Source of the DNA: Thioalkalivibrio sp. ALJ7
Lineage (GTDB): Bacteria > Pseudomonadota > Gammaproteobacteria > Ectothiorhodospirales > Ectothiorhodospiraceae
NCBI RefSeq assembly: GCF_000376865.1
Contig: NZ_AQXQ01000012.1
Coordinates: 682,001-746,000 of the forward strand
DNA length: 64,000 nt
Direction: 5' to 3'
Both the position numbers and the translations under genes were made by a program. This document shows positions 24,388 to 35,283 of this stretch, one piece after another; within the stretch, counting starts at the first letter, position 1, and every line of letters begins with the position of its first letter. Under the pieces are notes generated by a model. It searched no databases, was not told the DNA's origin, and saw nothing but the letters and a program-made list of their open reading frames with translations.

Positions 24388-26166
24388 ATGGCCCAGCGTC
24401 GCGCCCTTGCCACTTATCAGAGCCTGCGGGAAGCGCTAGGCGCGTTCGCCATGGCTTTGTGTCTGGCACTGGCGGGAATCGGCACCGCCAGTGCGGACAA
24501 CGGCGCCAGCCCCGGCCTGCAGATCGAGGGCGGGACCTCCACCCAGCGCGACAACATCCGTAACAGCATCAATCTGGCGCGCCAGCCCTGCGACCTCCCC
24601 CCGTTTCGCGAGCGCCGAGTGTTGCGTGATACCGAGCAACGGGCGGCCAATGCCCTGCGCGCAATCGGCTACTACGACCCCGAGTTGGCGCTGGACTTCG
24701 AGCGCGACGAGGACTGCTGGTCCATCCACATCACGCTGGAGCCGGGGCCACCAACCACCGTCGAGCAGGTGGACATTCAAATCACCGGCGCGGGGATCGG
24801 CGATCTGGGCTTCGAGGCAGTACTGAGCCAGACCACCATCCGCGAAGGCGACACCCTGCGCCACGATCACTACGAGGCCCTACGCAACCGGATGACGCGG
24901 ATCGCGGCCGATCGGGGCTATTTCGATGCTGATCTCCACACCCGCCGTATGGAAGTGGATCGCGATGCCCGCACCGCTACCATCCGCCTGCACATGGAGA
25001 CGGGCGAACGCTACCGCATGGGGCGCGTCCACATCGAACAGGAGTTCCTCTCCGACGCCTTCGTGCAGCGCATGATCCCGTTCGAGGAAGGCGATCCCTA
25101 CAGTTCCGCACAAATCATCGCCCTGCAGCGCAATCTGAACGACAGCGGCTACTTCGGCGGTGTGCGCGTGCGGCCGGAGCGCGAGGCCGCCGACGGGCTC
25201 AACGTCCCGATCCGCGCCGAACTGGAACCGCGCAAACGCCATAGCTACGAGGCGGGTATCGGCTACTCCACCGATATCGGCCCCCGCGTCCGACTTCGTT
25301 ACGAGCATCGCTATGCGAACCAACTTGGCCACCGCTACCAGGCCGAAATCGAGGCCTCTCCGGTACGCTCCGGCGTCGGGTACAACTACGAAATCCCGCT
25401 GCGTGATCCGCTGCGCGAACGCCTGAACCTGTTCACCACCTACCGCACGGAAACGACCGACACGCAGGAGTCCGACCGCTTCCAGATCGGGGCCAACCGT
25501 GTCCTCCAACGCAGCGGCGGCTGGCAGACCACGGAAGGCCTGCGCTACGAATACGAGAACTACACCGCAGGCGACGACAGCGGCCGTAGCCGCCTGCTGA
25601 TCCCGTCCTACCGCATCAGCCGGATGGACGCGGACGACCCGATGACCCCGCGCCGTGGCTACCGCTTCGAGACCACCGTGCAGGGGGCACAGGAAGCGAT
25701 ACTGTCCAGCACCTCCTTCGCCCAGATCCTGGCGAGCGGCAAGGTCGTCCGCGGCATCGGAACCGGTCGGGTGCTGGCCCGCCTGGAGGCCGGATTCACC
25801 GAGGTGGATTCGGTCCATGATCTACCCACTTCCCTGCGCTTTTATGCCGGGGGCGACGCCAGCATTCGTGGCTACGGCTACCAAAGGGTGGGACCGCGCA
25901 ACGAGGACGGCGACGTGATCGGGGGGCGCCACAAGGTAGTGGGCAGCCTCGAATATGACTACCCCGTCGTCGGCAACTGGAGTGCCGCCGCCTTCGTCGA
26001 CGCCGGCAATGTCGTCAACGAGTGGGACGAGTTCGATCCGGTCTACGGCGTCGGCTTCGGCGTTCGCTGGCGTTCCCCGGTGGGCCCGATCCGCGTGGAC
26101 CTGGCCCACGGTCCGGATTCGGACGATGACTTCCGCATCCACTTTTCCATGGGTCCGGACCTGTGA
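24388..26166 (+). CDS. tamA: Outer-membrane autotransporter/assembly protein TamA
   Basis: A 592-residue Omp85-family protein. A signal peptide (cleavage near residue 35, after GTASA) is followed by three POTRA-like repeats (about residues 45-270, e.g. VEQVDIQITGAG and YRMGRVHIEQEF) and a C-terminal beta barrel. The family's RGY-type L6 loop is seen as FYAGGDASIRGYGYQRVGP. The barrel ends in the usual aromatic-terminal strand region. With TamB it helps insert outer-membrane proteins and move lipids. ATG 24388 gives the signal peptide. The stop overlaps the tamB GTG start. Confidence 0.93.
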   Translation: MAQRRALATYQSLREALGAFAMALCLALAGIGTASADNGASPGLQIEGGTSTQRDNIRNSINLARQPCDLPPFRERRVLRDTEQRAANALRAIGYYDPELALDFERDEDCWSIHITLEPGPPTTVEQVDIQITGAGIGDLGFEAVLSQTTIREGDTLRHDHYEALRNRMTRIAADRGYFDADLHTRRMEVDRDARTATIRLHMETGERYRMGRVHIEQEFLSDAFVQRMIPFEEGDPYSSAQIIALQRNLNDSGYFGGVRVRPEREAADGLNVPIRAELEPRKRHSYEAGIGYSTDIGPRVRLRYEHRYANQLGHRYQAEIEASPVRSGVGYNYEIPLRDPLRERLNLFTTYRTETTDTQESDRFQIGANRVLQRSGGWQTTEGLRYEYENYTAGDDSGRSRLLIPSYRISRMDADDPMTPRRGYRFETTVQGAQEAILSSTSFAQILASGKVVRGIGTGRVLARLEAGFTEVDSVHDLPTSLRFYAGGDASIRGYGYQRVGPRNEDGDVIGGRHKVVGSLEYDYPVVGNWSAAAFVDAGNVVNEWDEFDPVYGVGFGVRWRSPVGPIRVDLAHGPDSDDDFRIHFSMGPDL

Positions 26167-29100
26167 AACACCTGCTGCGCATGACGCTGTGGGGACTCTC
26201 CACGGTCCTGACCCTGGTGATCATCCTGCTGGGCACCATCGGGGGCTTGCTGACGACCGAATCCGGGACCCGCTGGCTGGTCGAACAGGGCGAGCGCATC
26301 GCACCCTTGGAATTACGCATCGACCATGTGGAGGGCACGCTGTTCACCGAGCTCGAGCTGCGCGGGCTGCACCTGGTGGCCCTGCCCGATGGCCCAGTCA
26401 TCGATCTGGAGCAAGGCCGGATCGGCGTCCGCGCCCGCAGCCTCCTTCGCGGCGAACTGAATGTGCAGCTTCTGGCCGCCTCGGGACTGCGCGTAGACCT
26501 GCCCCCAGCGGACCCGGACGAGCCGCCCGCCGAAGAGCCTTTCGCCCTGCCCGAATCGGTTCGCCTGCCTCTGGCCGTGCGGCTTGGCCAGCTCGAGGTG
26601 GAAAACGTCGAGATCTTGATGGCCGGTGAACCTCTCACGTCGATCACGCGACTGACGGCCAGCGCGCGCGCCAGCGGCACACAGATTGAGCTCCAGGCCT
26701 TCGAGCTGGACATGCCGGAGATCCAGGCGCAGCTGGCGGGCAAGATCGAAGCCGACGACGACTACCCTCTAAACCTGCACGGTCAATGGCAGGCGCCCCT
26801 GCCCGCGGACGTCGCCGAGGGCCTGGGCGTCGATACGGCCCGGGGCACGCTGGCCATTACCGGCGCGCTGCTGGAGCGGGTCGCGCTGGAACACGACCTG
26901 GACGCCGGCATCCGGCTGCATCTGCAAGCCGGCGCCCGCGAATTGTTCACCGCCCCGGAGCTGGATCTGGTGGCGCGCTGGGAGCCGTTCACCTACCACC
27001 TGGACCCGGAGCAGGCACTCGCGGCGGAGGGCGGGCACCTTGACCTGCAGGGCACACCGGACGACTGGGCCCTGACCCTGGAGACGGCGGCGCAGCTGGA
27101 ACCCTGGCCCCGCGTCACGCTGGCGACCCGAGCACGCGGCAGCCTGGAGGCCCTGGAACTCGAGACCCTGGACCTCGACTCCGAGGCCGGCCGGATCGCG
27201 CTCGCAGGGCCGGTGCGCTTCGCTGAAACGCTCGAGTGGGACCTGACGCTGGCGGCCGAGGGCCTGGACCCGAACGCGCTGGGCATGGAACTGGATGCGG
27301 GTATCGAACGCCTGCAGGCTCAGCTACAAGGCACGCTACCCCTGACCGACGACACCCCTCCCCTGGCCGCCCTGGAGGCCCGTGCCATCATCGACGAGCT
27401 GGCGGGGCACTTCGAGGACCACCCCATCACGGGCGGCTTGAGCGCTCGCTTGGCCGATGGCGAAGCCCATCTGGAAGACACCCGCCTGGCGATCGGCGAC
27501 CTTGCGCAGCTGGAGCTCACCGGTTGGGCCACGGGCCTCGACGGGGACCTGACGAACCCGGACCACCGCCTGGCTTTCGATGTTGGACTGGCGCTTCAGG
27601 TACCCGACCTGGCACGCTTGAACCCGGAGCTGGACGGCGCCCTGGACGAACTCCGACTCGCACTGGAGGGGGATTACACGCCCGCTAGCGGAGCCCTGAC
27701 CGCGCAGGCGAACCTGGACCCGCTGCGAGCCGACCTGCGCGGAATCGGCATCACCGGTGTTGCACAAGTCGCCATCAACGAACGCGACGGCCGCATCGAA
27801 CGGTTTCGCCTGACAACCGATGCGGGTGCCCGGCTTTCCCTGAGCGGCGATCTCGACTGGGCGAAAGGGCTCGGCTGGGATCTGGTACTGGAGGCCGAGG
27901 GCCTGGACCCGTCGTTGTTCGTCGCCGAAGCCCCCGGCAATCTCGCCCTGGCGCTGGACAGTCGCGGCCAAGTGGATGCCGACGGCACGCCCCGGCTCGA
28001 GGCGCACCTGCGACGGCTGGAAGGAACCCTGAGGGACCAAGCCGTATCCGGACAGGGTCAGGTGCATCTGGAAGGCGCGCACCTGACCCTGAACGACCTG
28101 CAACTCGCACTTGGCCAAAACACCCTGTCCGCCAGTGGCGACTGGACCGACACCCTGGACTTCAATCTGCGACTGGAGGCCCCAGCGCTCGATCAAGCCT
28201 GGCCGGATCTCGCCGGGCGCCTGGAACTCGAGGCCCATGTAACGGGCGAGCCCGAGCGCCCGCGCCTGGCCGCCCGCGGCGATGGGGCGGGCCTACGGTT
28301 CGCGGATCTGGCCCTGGAACGACTGGAGCTGGAGGCAAACGCGGGACTAGACGCCACCGCCCCGGCCGAGGTCGATGTGCGCCTGACGGGCCTGGATCTG
28401 GCCGATGGGGCACGGGTGGAACGCCTGCGCCTGGACGCCTCCGGGGTGATGGAGGACCACCGCCTGTCGCTGGAGGTCGACGCCGCGGATCTGGGGTCGG
28501 TGGACCTTGGGATACAAGGCGGGCTGGACGCCGACGCCTTGCACTGGAGCGGTCGCCTGACCCGACTGGAGCTGGATCAGCCCGCCGCCGGGCCCTGGAA
28601 GCTGGCCGCGCCCGTGGCATTGGAAGGGGGACCAGAGTCCGCTCGCCTGGAACGCCTGTGCCTGACACGCGACGACGGCCGCCTGTGCGCGCAAGGACGC
28701 TGGAGCGCGGCGGAGGGTGCACAGTTCTCGGCGGACCTGGATGCCGTGGATCTCGCTTGGCTAGAACCCTTCCTGCCCCCGGAACTGTCCATCGCGGGCC
28801 AACTGAATGCGGAGGTCAGCGGCCGCCTGGATGCCGAAGGGATCCTGACGGCGGATCTCGACATCCGCCCCAGTGATGGCCATCTGGTGCTACGCGACGA
28901 GGAGGGCGATCTGGAAGAGTTCCCCTATCGGGATGTCCGCCTGACCGCCCAGGTGCGGGATCGTGATGTAGATGCCGCCCTGCGTCTGGACTTTCTCGAC
29001 GGCGGGACGGCCCGCAGTGATATCCAGCTGCGGCCCGAAGGAGACGACCTGCGTCTGGACGGCGACTTCGTCGCCCGACTCGACAACCTCGCCTGGCTGG

Positions 29101-30317
29101 CCGCCCTGAGCCCGGAAATCGAGCGCCTGCGCGGCGAGCTGGATGCGCGCCTGGTGTTTGGCGGCCGCGTCGACGCCCCGCTGGTGGAGGGTGCGGTCCG
29201 GTTCCGTGACGGCGGGGTTCTGATCCCCGAAGCGGGGATTGATGTGGTGATCCCGGAGATCACCGCGGACGTGATCTCCGCCGAGCGCCTCGATCTGTCG
29301 GGGCGACTGGAGTCCGGGGATGGGGGTATCGACTTGTCCGGCCAGGTGGACCTGAGTGGCGACGAGCCGCGCGCCGAGATGAACCTGATCGGCGAGGACT
29401 TCCTCATCGTGAACCGGGTGGACGCCGAAGCACGCATCACGCCCGACCTGCAACTGGCCTTCACCCCGTCCGACGGCATTCGAGTGCGCGGCGAGGTATT
29501 CCTGCCCTGGGCCCGCATACGACCACCGGATTTGCCACCCGGCGCCATCCGCGTCTCCGGTGACGAGATCATTCTGGGGGAGGAGCTCGAGGAGGCACAG
29601 GGCCTGAAGACCGATATCCGCATCCGCATCCGCCTCGGTGATGACGTGCGCTTCGATGGCTTCGGCCTGACCGCCCGCTTCGCCGGCGAAGTGGATGTGC
29701 AGGAAATCACCGGGCAGCCCACGCAACTCTTCGGCGAGATCACGATCCCCGAGGGCCAGTACAGCGACTACGGCCAGGACCTGCGGGTAGAGCGCGGCAG
29801 CCTGGCCTTCCAGGGTCCGGCGGAGACCCCGGAACTCGACCTGCGGGCCGTACGCACCGTACGCGAGTACAACGTGACGGTCGGCCTGGAGATCCGCGGC
29901 ACGCCGGACAACCTGCGCTCGCGGGTCATCTCCGATCCGCCCATGGACGAGACCGAAGCGATGTCTTACCTGCTGACCGGGCGCCCTCTGTCCGGTGCCT
30001 CGCAATCCGACGGCAACATGATTGCCGCCGCGGCGGCGGCCTACGGGCTGGAACAGGGCGCGGTCATTACCGAACGCATCGGTCGCGAACTGGGCCTGGA
30101 CGAGGTGGAACTGGATACCGAGGGCGGACTGGACGAGAGCGCCCTGACGCTCGGACTCTACCTCTCGCCGCGCCTGCTGCTGCGCTACTCCATCGGGCTA
30201 TTCGACAACACCTCGAAGGTCCTGCTGCGCTACGAGCTGACCCGCAACCTCAGCGTGGAGACCTCATCGGGCACCACCGAACAGGCGGTGGATCTGATCT
30301 ACCGCATCGAGCGCTGA
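26163..30317 (+). CDS. tamB: Translocation/assembly module protein TamB
   Basis: A 1384-residue periplasm-spanning protein of the AsmA-like/TamB family. It has an N-terminal membrane anchor (residues about 1-30), a long repetitive beta-rich groove domain and a C-terminal DUF490/TamB domain containing YLLTGRPLSGASQSD. Translation starts at GTG 26163, overlapping the tamA stop (GTGA). The protein is slightly longer than E. coli TamB (1259) and very rich in Asp and Glu, in keeping with a halophilic or alkaliphilic lifestyle. It forms a two-gene operon with tamA; it bridges inner and outer membranes. Confidence 0.93.
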   Translation: MKHLLRMTLWGLSTVLTLVIILLGTIGGLLTTESGTRWLVEQGERIAPLELRIDHVEGTLFTELELRGLHLVALPDGPVIDLEQGRIGVRARSLLRGELNVQLLAASGLRVDLPPADPDEPPAEEPFALPESVRLPLAVRLGQLEVENVEILMAGEPLTSITRLTASARASGTQIELQAFELDMPEIQAQLAGKIEADDDYPLNLHGQWQAPLPADVAEGLGVDTARGTLAITGALLERVALEHDLDAGIRLHLQAGARELFTAPELDLVARWEPFTYHLDPEQALAAEGGHLDLQGTPDDWALTLETAAQLEPWPRVTLATRARGSLEALELETLDLDSEAGRIALAGPVRFAETLEWDLTLAAEGLDPNALGMELDAGIERLQAQLQGTLPLTDDTPPLAALEARAIIDELAGHFEDHPITGGLSARLADGEAHLEDTRLAIGDLAQLELTGWATGLDGDLTNPDHRLAFDVGLALQVPDLARLNPELDGALDELRLALEGDYTPASGALTAQANLDPLRADLRGIGITGVAQVAINERDGRIERFRLTTDAGARLSLSGDLDWAKGLGWDLVLEAEGLDPSLFVAEAPGNLALALDSRGQVDADGTPRLEAHLRRLEGTLRDQAVSGQGQVHLEGAHLTLNDLQLALGQNTLSASGDWTDTLDFNLRLEAPALDQAWPDLAGRLELEAHVTGEPERPRLAARGDGAGLRFADLALERLELEANAGLDATAPAEVDVRLTGLDLADGARVERLRLDASGVMEDHRLSLEVDAADLGSVDLGIQGGLDADALHWSGRLTRLELDQPAAGPWKLAAPVALEGGPESARLERLCLTRDDGRLCAQGRWSAAEGAQFSADLDAVDLAWLEPFLPPELSIAGQLNAEVSGRLDAEGILTADLDIRPSDGHLVLRDEEGDLEEFPYRDVRLTAQVRDRDVDAALRLDFLDGGTARSDIQLRPEGDDLRLDGDFVARLDNLAWLAALSPEIERLRGELDARLVFGGRVDAPLVEGAVRFRDGGVLIPEAGIDVVIPEITADVISAERLDLSGRLESGDGGIDLSGQVDLSGDEPRAEMNLIGEDFLIVNRVDAEARITPDLQLAFTPSDGIRVRGEVFLPWARIRPPDLPPGAIRVSGDEIILGEELEEAQGLKTDIRIRIRLGDDVRFDGFGLTARFAGEVDVQEITGQPTQLFGEITIPEGQYSDYGQDLRVERGSLAFQGPAETPELDLRAVRTVREYNVTVGLEIRGTPDNLRSRVISDPPMDETEAMSYLLTGRPLSGASQSDGNMIAAAAAAYGLEQGAVITERIGRELGLDEVELDTEGGLDESALTLGLYLSPRLLLRYSIGLFDNTSKVLLRYELTRNLSVETSSGTTEQAVDLIYRIER

Positions 30318-30343
30318 GAGCCGGAAGAAAGGCAAAGGCACTT

Positions 30344-30404
30344 TTCACCACGAAGCACACGAAGCCACGAAGCCACGAAGCCACGAAGCCACGAAGCCAC
30401 GAAG
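30344..30404. repeat. CCACGAAG tandem repeat
   Basis: Five perfect tandem copies of the 8-mer CCACGAAG (30365-30404) are preceded by imperfect units (CACCACGAAG, CACACGAAG) starting at about 30345. It lies between the convergent tamB gene and the thioredoxin-fold gene. The leading TTTTCACCACGAAG is shared with the repeat left of copy A (about 20620). Repeat number may vary between strains. Confidence 0.85.
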
Positions 30405-30514
30405 TATGGCGAGTGCAAAACGGATTGCACCAGGGAGGGAACAGAGGACAGGGAGATTGAGGGGAAGTCCTGTGGGACAACCGCGTGCCGGTTGCTTCCC
30501 CGCTTAAAAGAACC

Positions 30515-30550
30515 GTCATCGCGAGGAGCGAAGCGACGTGGCGATCTCCC
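30515..30550. repeat. REP-like GAGCGAAGCGA repeat
   Basis: The sequence GTCATCGCGAGGAGCGAAGC plus the following GACGTGGCGATCTC belongs to a dispersed short repeat type seen in many bacterial genomes (GTCATTGCGAGG...GAAGCAATCTC). It is imperfectly palindromic. With the tandem repeat at 30344 it fills most of the 318-bp gap between tamB and the next gene; the rest shows no gene. Confidence 0.7.
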
Positions 30551-30635
30551 GATGCGCCCCAAGCTGTGTGCAGGGACTAGGCCCGGCAGTCGTGGCGGCC
30601 CTTTCCGAGAATCAAACCTCGATCGGATTCAGCAA

Positions 30636-31145
30636 TTAGCTGGGAGTATCGCGGCTGCCGTTACGCGCCGCGTCGATGCGTACGCGAATCTGGCTGCGGT
30701 AGAGCTGTTCGTTGGGGATCCCCACTAGCGGGCGCCCCACCGGCTGGCCTTCGGCGTCGAAGGCCATGATGGTCGGCACCACTCGCACGCCGTAGGCCCG
30801 GCCCAGTTCGTTCCCCCGCATGGTTTCACCATCGAAGTCGCGTACTTCATCGCGATCCAGCATCACCTTGCGAATATTCACGCCCTCGAAGTCCGGATCC
30901 TCGGCCATCGGCCCGAGGAAGCGCTGCTCGGCGCGATCGCAGTACGGGCAGCTGCGCGAAGCGAACATGATCACCGTCGCTTTGCCATCACCATTGGCGG
31001 CCAAGGACTGGAGATCCGTGACCCGTTCAACCTGGCCGGCCGCTGCGGTGGCGGCGAAGATCATGCCCACCACGCCTCCCACAACCCATCCCAGGGCCGT
31101 GGCCAGAGCGTTGCGCGACGGTTGAGCGTTCGGAATCATTCGCAT
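30636..31145 (-). CDS. Thioredoxin-fold exported protein
   Basis: A 169-residue protein with an N-terminal hydrophobic segment (LGWVVGGVVGMIFAATAAAG, residues about 19-38) serving as signal peptide or anchor. A thioredoxin-like domain carries the active site SRSCPYC near residue 67 and a cis-proline region VRVVPTIMAFD. CPYC is the glutaredoxin-type redox pair. ATG 31145 is preferred because a GGAG site lies 8 bp upstream. Probably a periplasmic disulfide reductase or SoxW/DsbE-like protein; the partner is unknown. Confidence 0.75.
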   Translation of the reverse strand: MRMIPNAQPSRNALATALGWVVGGVVGMIFAATAAAGQVERVTDLQSLAANGDGKATVIMFASRSCPYCDRAEQRFLGPMAEDPDFEGVNIRKVMLDRDEVRDFDGETMRGNELGRAYGVRVVPTIMAFDAEGQPVGRPLVGIPNEQLYRSQIRVRIDAARNGSRDTPS

Positions 31146-31228
31146 GACGGTTTCTCCAGAATTTGGAACCAGTCTAGGGGGCATACATTAACCGCTGCTT
31201 AACCGCTTCCCAGAGGCTACGCACGCAC

Positions 31229-31255
31229 AAAAAAGGCCCCGCCGAAGCGGGGCCC
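31229..31255 (-). terminator. Rho-independent terminator of the OmpA-like gene
   Basis: On the minus strand an 8-bp GGCCCCGC stem with a TTCG loop is followed by a run of T residues (the A run at about 31229-31234 on the plus strand). It sits about 55 bp downstream of the OmpA-like stop. Confidence 0.85.
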
Positions 31256-31308
31256 TGGGTTCCGGACCGCCGGTACAAGACCGATGGCCGGCTACCGACG
31301 AGTGGACC

Positions 31309-31947
31309 TTAGTCGGCGCGCTTGCGCACGTCGGAGGTCACTTCCACGCGACGGTTGGCCTCACGGCCTTCCTGGGTGGAGTTGTCGGCGGTCGGGCGGT
31401 CTTCGCCGTAGCCGACGGTGCGGATGTCGCTTTCACGCACGCCTTCGCTGGCCAGGAAGTCGGAGACAGCCTGGGCACGACGCTCGGACAGGCCCTGGTT
31501 GTAGTCGGCCGGGCCGATGGTGCAGGTGTGACCTTCGACCAGCACCGAGCTGTACTCGGCATCGTCGGCGGTCAGGCTGCGGGCCAGGTCACGCAGGGCG
31601 GAACGGCCTTCGGAGCGCAGTTCAGCGCTGTCGAAGTCGAACAGGGCCTGGGCGCTCAGCGTGGTGGTGGTGAATTCCGGCTCCGGCTCCGGCTCCGGCT
31701 CTGCAGCCGGCTCGGGCGCAGGGGCCTCGGCGGTTTCCACGTAGCCCGCGCAATGCGGGAACTTCACGTTTTCCGGGGTCCAGGAGCGGGTACGTACGCA
31801 CTCGCCAGAGCGATCCACAACCACCTTGCCACTGCGGTCGGTGACGTTCGCCGCCGGCGGTTCCTGCGCGACTACCTGACCGGCAGCACCCAGCACCAGC
31901 GAGGCCACGGACGCGGCCAGAAGATTCTTAACCAGCTTATGATTCAT
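31309..31947 (-). CDS. OmpA-family outer-membrane protein
   Basis: A 212-residue exported protein with a signal peptide (MNHKLVKNLLAASVASLVLG, cut after VVAQ). A short N-terminal region with two Cys residues is followed by a Pro/Glu linker (EPAAEPEPEPEPEF) and a C-terminal OmpA/MotB peptidoglycan-binding domain (FDFDSAELRSEGRSAL, VEGHTCTIGPADYNQGLSERRA, NRRVEV). There is no 8-strand barrel, so it anchors to peptidoglycan as in Pal or short OmpA-like proteins but lacks a lipobox. A GGAGGC ribosome site precedes ATG 31947. Its own terminator follows. Confidence 0.9.
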   Translation of the reverse strand: MNHKLVKNLLAASVASLVLGAAGQVVAQEPPAANVTDRSGKVVVDRSGECVRTRSWTPENVKFPHCAGYVETAEAPAPEPAAEPEPEPEPEFTTTTLSAQALFDFDSAELRSEGRSALRDLARSLTADDAEYSSVLVEGHTCTIGPADYNQGLSERRAQAVSDFLASEGVRESDIRTVGYGEDRPTADNSTQEGREANRRVEVTSDVRKRAD

Positions 31948-32332
31948 TGCATAGCCTCCTTGAAATGACAATCGACATCGGACCCGGGATTCCGCCGCGC
32001 GGGATGGTATTTCGCACAACGACCGAAAACCAAAGCAGCGAGCTCCATGCTCCAAGCCCTCTACAGTACCACTGATAGTGGCACACACTTTCGGGTTTTG
32101 CACGCAATAGAGTGCAATTTTTGTGTCAGCATCACAACGCTGTCACATGCCGCAAACCATCGCAGATCCAGGCACTTCGGATTGGCTGTCCCCAGATTGC
32201 AACAGCCGAGCCCGCGATCCGCACGGTGCGCCCCAAAAAAGTGTCCACTGGAAGACACACACGATGAGCGAGGGTTCCACCCACCGGTGCCGGGCGGCAT
32301 CGCCCCGCTACGCGACAAAACGGGTTCCGAAC
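31948..32332. other. Intergenic region upstream of the OmpA-like gene
   Basis: No gene is evident in this gap between groEL and the OmpA-like gene. It contains the OmpA-like ribosome site (GGAGG, just upstream of 31947) and an inverted repeat TTGCAC-N8-GTGCAA (32098-32117), flanked by T-rich sequence, that could be an operator. The rest is unremarkable. Confidence 0.5.
32098..32117. promoter_or_regulatory. TTGCAC-N8-GTGCAA palindrome, possible operator
   Basis: A perfect 6-bp inverted repeat with an 8-bp spacer lies about 150 bp upstream of the OmpA-like start. Its form fits a dimeric helix-turn-helix regulator site, but no regulator can be named. Confidence 0.3.
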
Positions 32333-32357
32333 AAAAAGACCCCGCCGTAGCGGGGTC
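32333..32357 (-). terminator. Rho-independent terminator of groEL
   Basis: Reading on the minus strand, the 8-bp stem GACCCCGC (with complement) and a 4-nt loop are followed by TTTTT. It lies about 35 bp past the groEL stop. Confidence 0.88.
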
Positions 32358-32392
32358 CCGGGGTACATCAGGGATGTACGGGGTACGACGGC

Positions 32393-34084
<1,692 letters not shown>

Positions 34085-34106
34085 TTAAACGGACGCGTTC
34101 GGGGCT

Positions 34107-34397
34107 TCAGCCCTCGATGACGGCCATGATGTCGTCTTCGCGCATCACCAGGACTTCGTCGCCATCGACCTTGACCTCGGTGCCGGAATACTTGCCGAAC
34201 AGGACCTTGTCGCCGGCCTTCACGTCCAGAGGACGGGCCTCGCCGTTGTCCAGAATCTTGCCGTTGCCTACAGCGACCACCTCGCCACGGACCGGCTTCT
34301 CGGCCGCTGAATCCGGGATCACGATGCCGCCGGGGGTGGTGCGCTCTTCTTCCATACGCTTCACGATGACTCGATCGTGCAAAGGCCGCAGGTTCAT
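34107..34397 (-). CDS. groS: Co-chaperonin GroES (10 kDa)
   Basis: A 96-residue co-chaperonin: [20 protein letters not shown], the mobile loop [15 protein letters not shown], and the typical C-terminus [15 protein letters not shown]. It caps the GroEL ring. A CIRCE operator lies about 65 bp upstream, so the operon should be repressed by HrcA. Confidence 0.98.
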   Translation of the reverse strand: MNLRPLHDRVIVKRMEEERTTPGGIVIPDSAAEKPVRGEVVAVGNGKILDNGEARPLDVKAGDKVLFGKYSGTEVKVDGDEVLVMREDDIMAVIEG

Positions 34398-34459
34398 GGT
34401 GCGAACTCCTTATTAAAGTGTCTTCAACAGGAAAATTGGTTTGTCGGGCAGATGCCCTG

Positions 34460-34486
34460 TTAGCACCCACCCCTGACGAGTGCTAA
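34460..34486. promoter_or_regulatory. CIRCE operator (HrcA binding site)
   Basis: The sequence TTAGCACCC-N9-GAGTGCTAA matches the CIRCE consensus TTAGCACTC-N9-GAGTGCTAA at 17 of 18 arm positions. It sits between fxsA and groES, upstream of groES. CIRCE is the binding site of the heat-shock repressor HrcA; hrcA itself is not in the window. Confidence 0.93.
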
Positions 34487-34583
34487 TAATAGGGGCGCGC
34501 AAAGGCGAGTCAAGGGCGTGCGTTACAAATATTTGCGGCGCGGGCTCTCGGTGGTGTCGAGGAAGGGGCCGATCGGGACGGAA

Positions 34584-35066
34584 TCAGCGGCGGTCATCGT
34601 GATCCAACCGGTCGTCTGGCGACTCGCGGCCTTCATCGTGGTGCCGGAACTCGCCCTCAATCGTGTCACTGTGCTGCCCGCCACCGGGACCTCCAGTCCG
34701 TGCCCGCACCATGCCGCGACGCAGGATGCCGTTCGCGGCCCAGCGCCGCAGCGGCGGTACCAGCAACACGAAGCCGGCGGCATCGGTGAAGAACCCCGGT
34801 AACAGCAGCAACACGGCGGCCGACATCAACAGCCAACCTTCGACCAGCCCTCGCGCCGGAACCTCGCCGCGGGCCAGACTTTGCTGCAGCCGCCGCCAGT
34901 GGTAGAAACCCTGAAGCCGGAACAGCAACAACCCGGTCGCGGCCGTGATGATGACCAGTGCCACCGTCATCAGGGCCCCGACGGCGTCGCCCACCCAGGC
35001 GAAACCGAAGATCTCAAGCAGCACCAGGCCAAGAAAGACGAAGAGAGGAAAGAGAGGGTTACGCAT
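34584..35066 (-). CDS. fxsA: FxsA-family membrane protein
   Basis: A 160-residue inner-membrane protein with four hydrophobic segments in two pairs (residues about 1-50 and 75-105), including the family segments EIFGFAWVGDAVGAL and LLLLPGFFTDAAGFVLLVPPLR. The cytoplasmic tail is charged and His/Asp-rich. In E. coli FxsA relieves phage F exclusion when overproduced; its natural role is unclear. ATG 35066 is preferred (MRNPLFPLFVF), with an upstream in-frame ATG at 35093 possible. Location next to groES is conserved in gammaproteobacteria. Confidence 0.88.
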   Translation of the reverse strand: MRNPLFPLFVFLGLVLLEIFGFAWVGDAVGALMTVALVIITAATGLLLFRLQGFYHWRRLQQSLARGEVPARGLVEGWLLMSAAVLLLLPGFFTDAAGFVLLVPPLRRWAANGILRRGMVRARTGGPGGGQHSDTIEGEFRHHDEGRESPDDRLDHDDRR

Positions 35067-35283
35067 CAAGGGGGTTCCGGAGATCAGGCCCATTCATTGG
35101 AACATGCACCTCGAGTGGTGTCGATTGGAACCCTAATGATGCAATAGCACTCCAACATTGCGACCATTAGGAAACGCAGGAAAGGCTCACCCAGTTTTCC
35201 TTGCGGCCCAAAGGGAATTAAGCCAACCTCCTGCCCGTCATTGGTGCATACGGCTATCGACATATTCCGGAGAGTGATCAACC

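Noticed and set aside
30365-30404. CCACGAAG array as a CRISPR
   Set aside because: The units are directly tandem with no spacers, and no cas genes are present.
34584-35066. FxsA as phage-defence gene
   Set aside because: FxsA is a conserved chromosomal neighbour of groES; the phage F exclusion effect is an overexpression phenotype.
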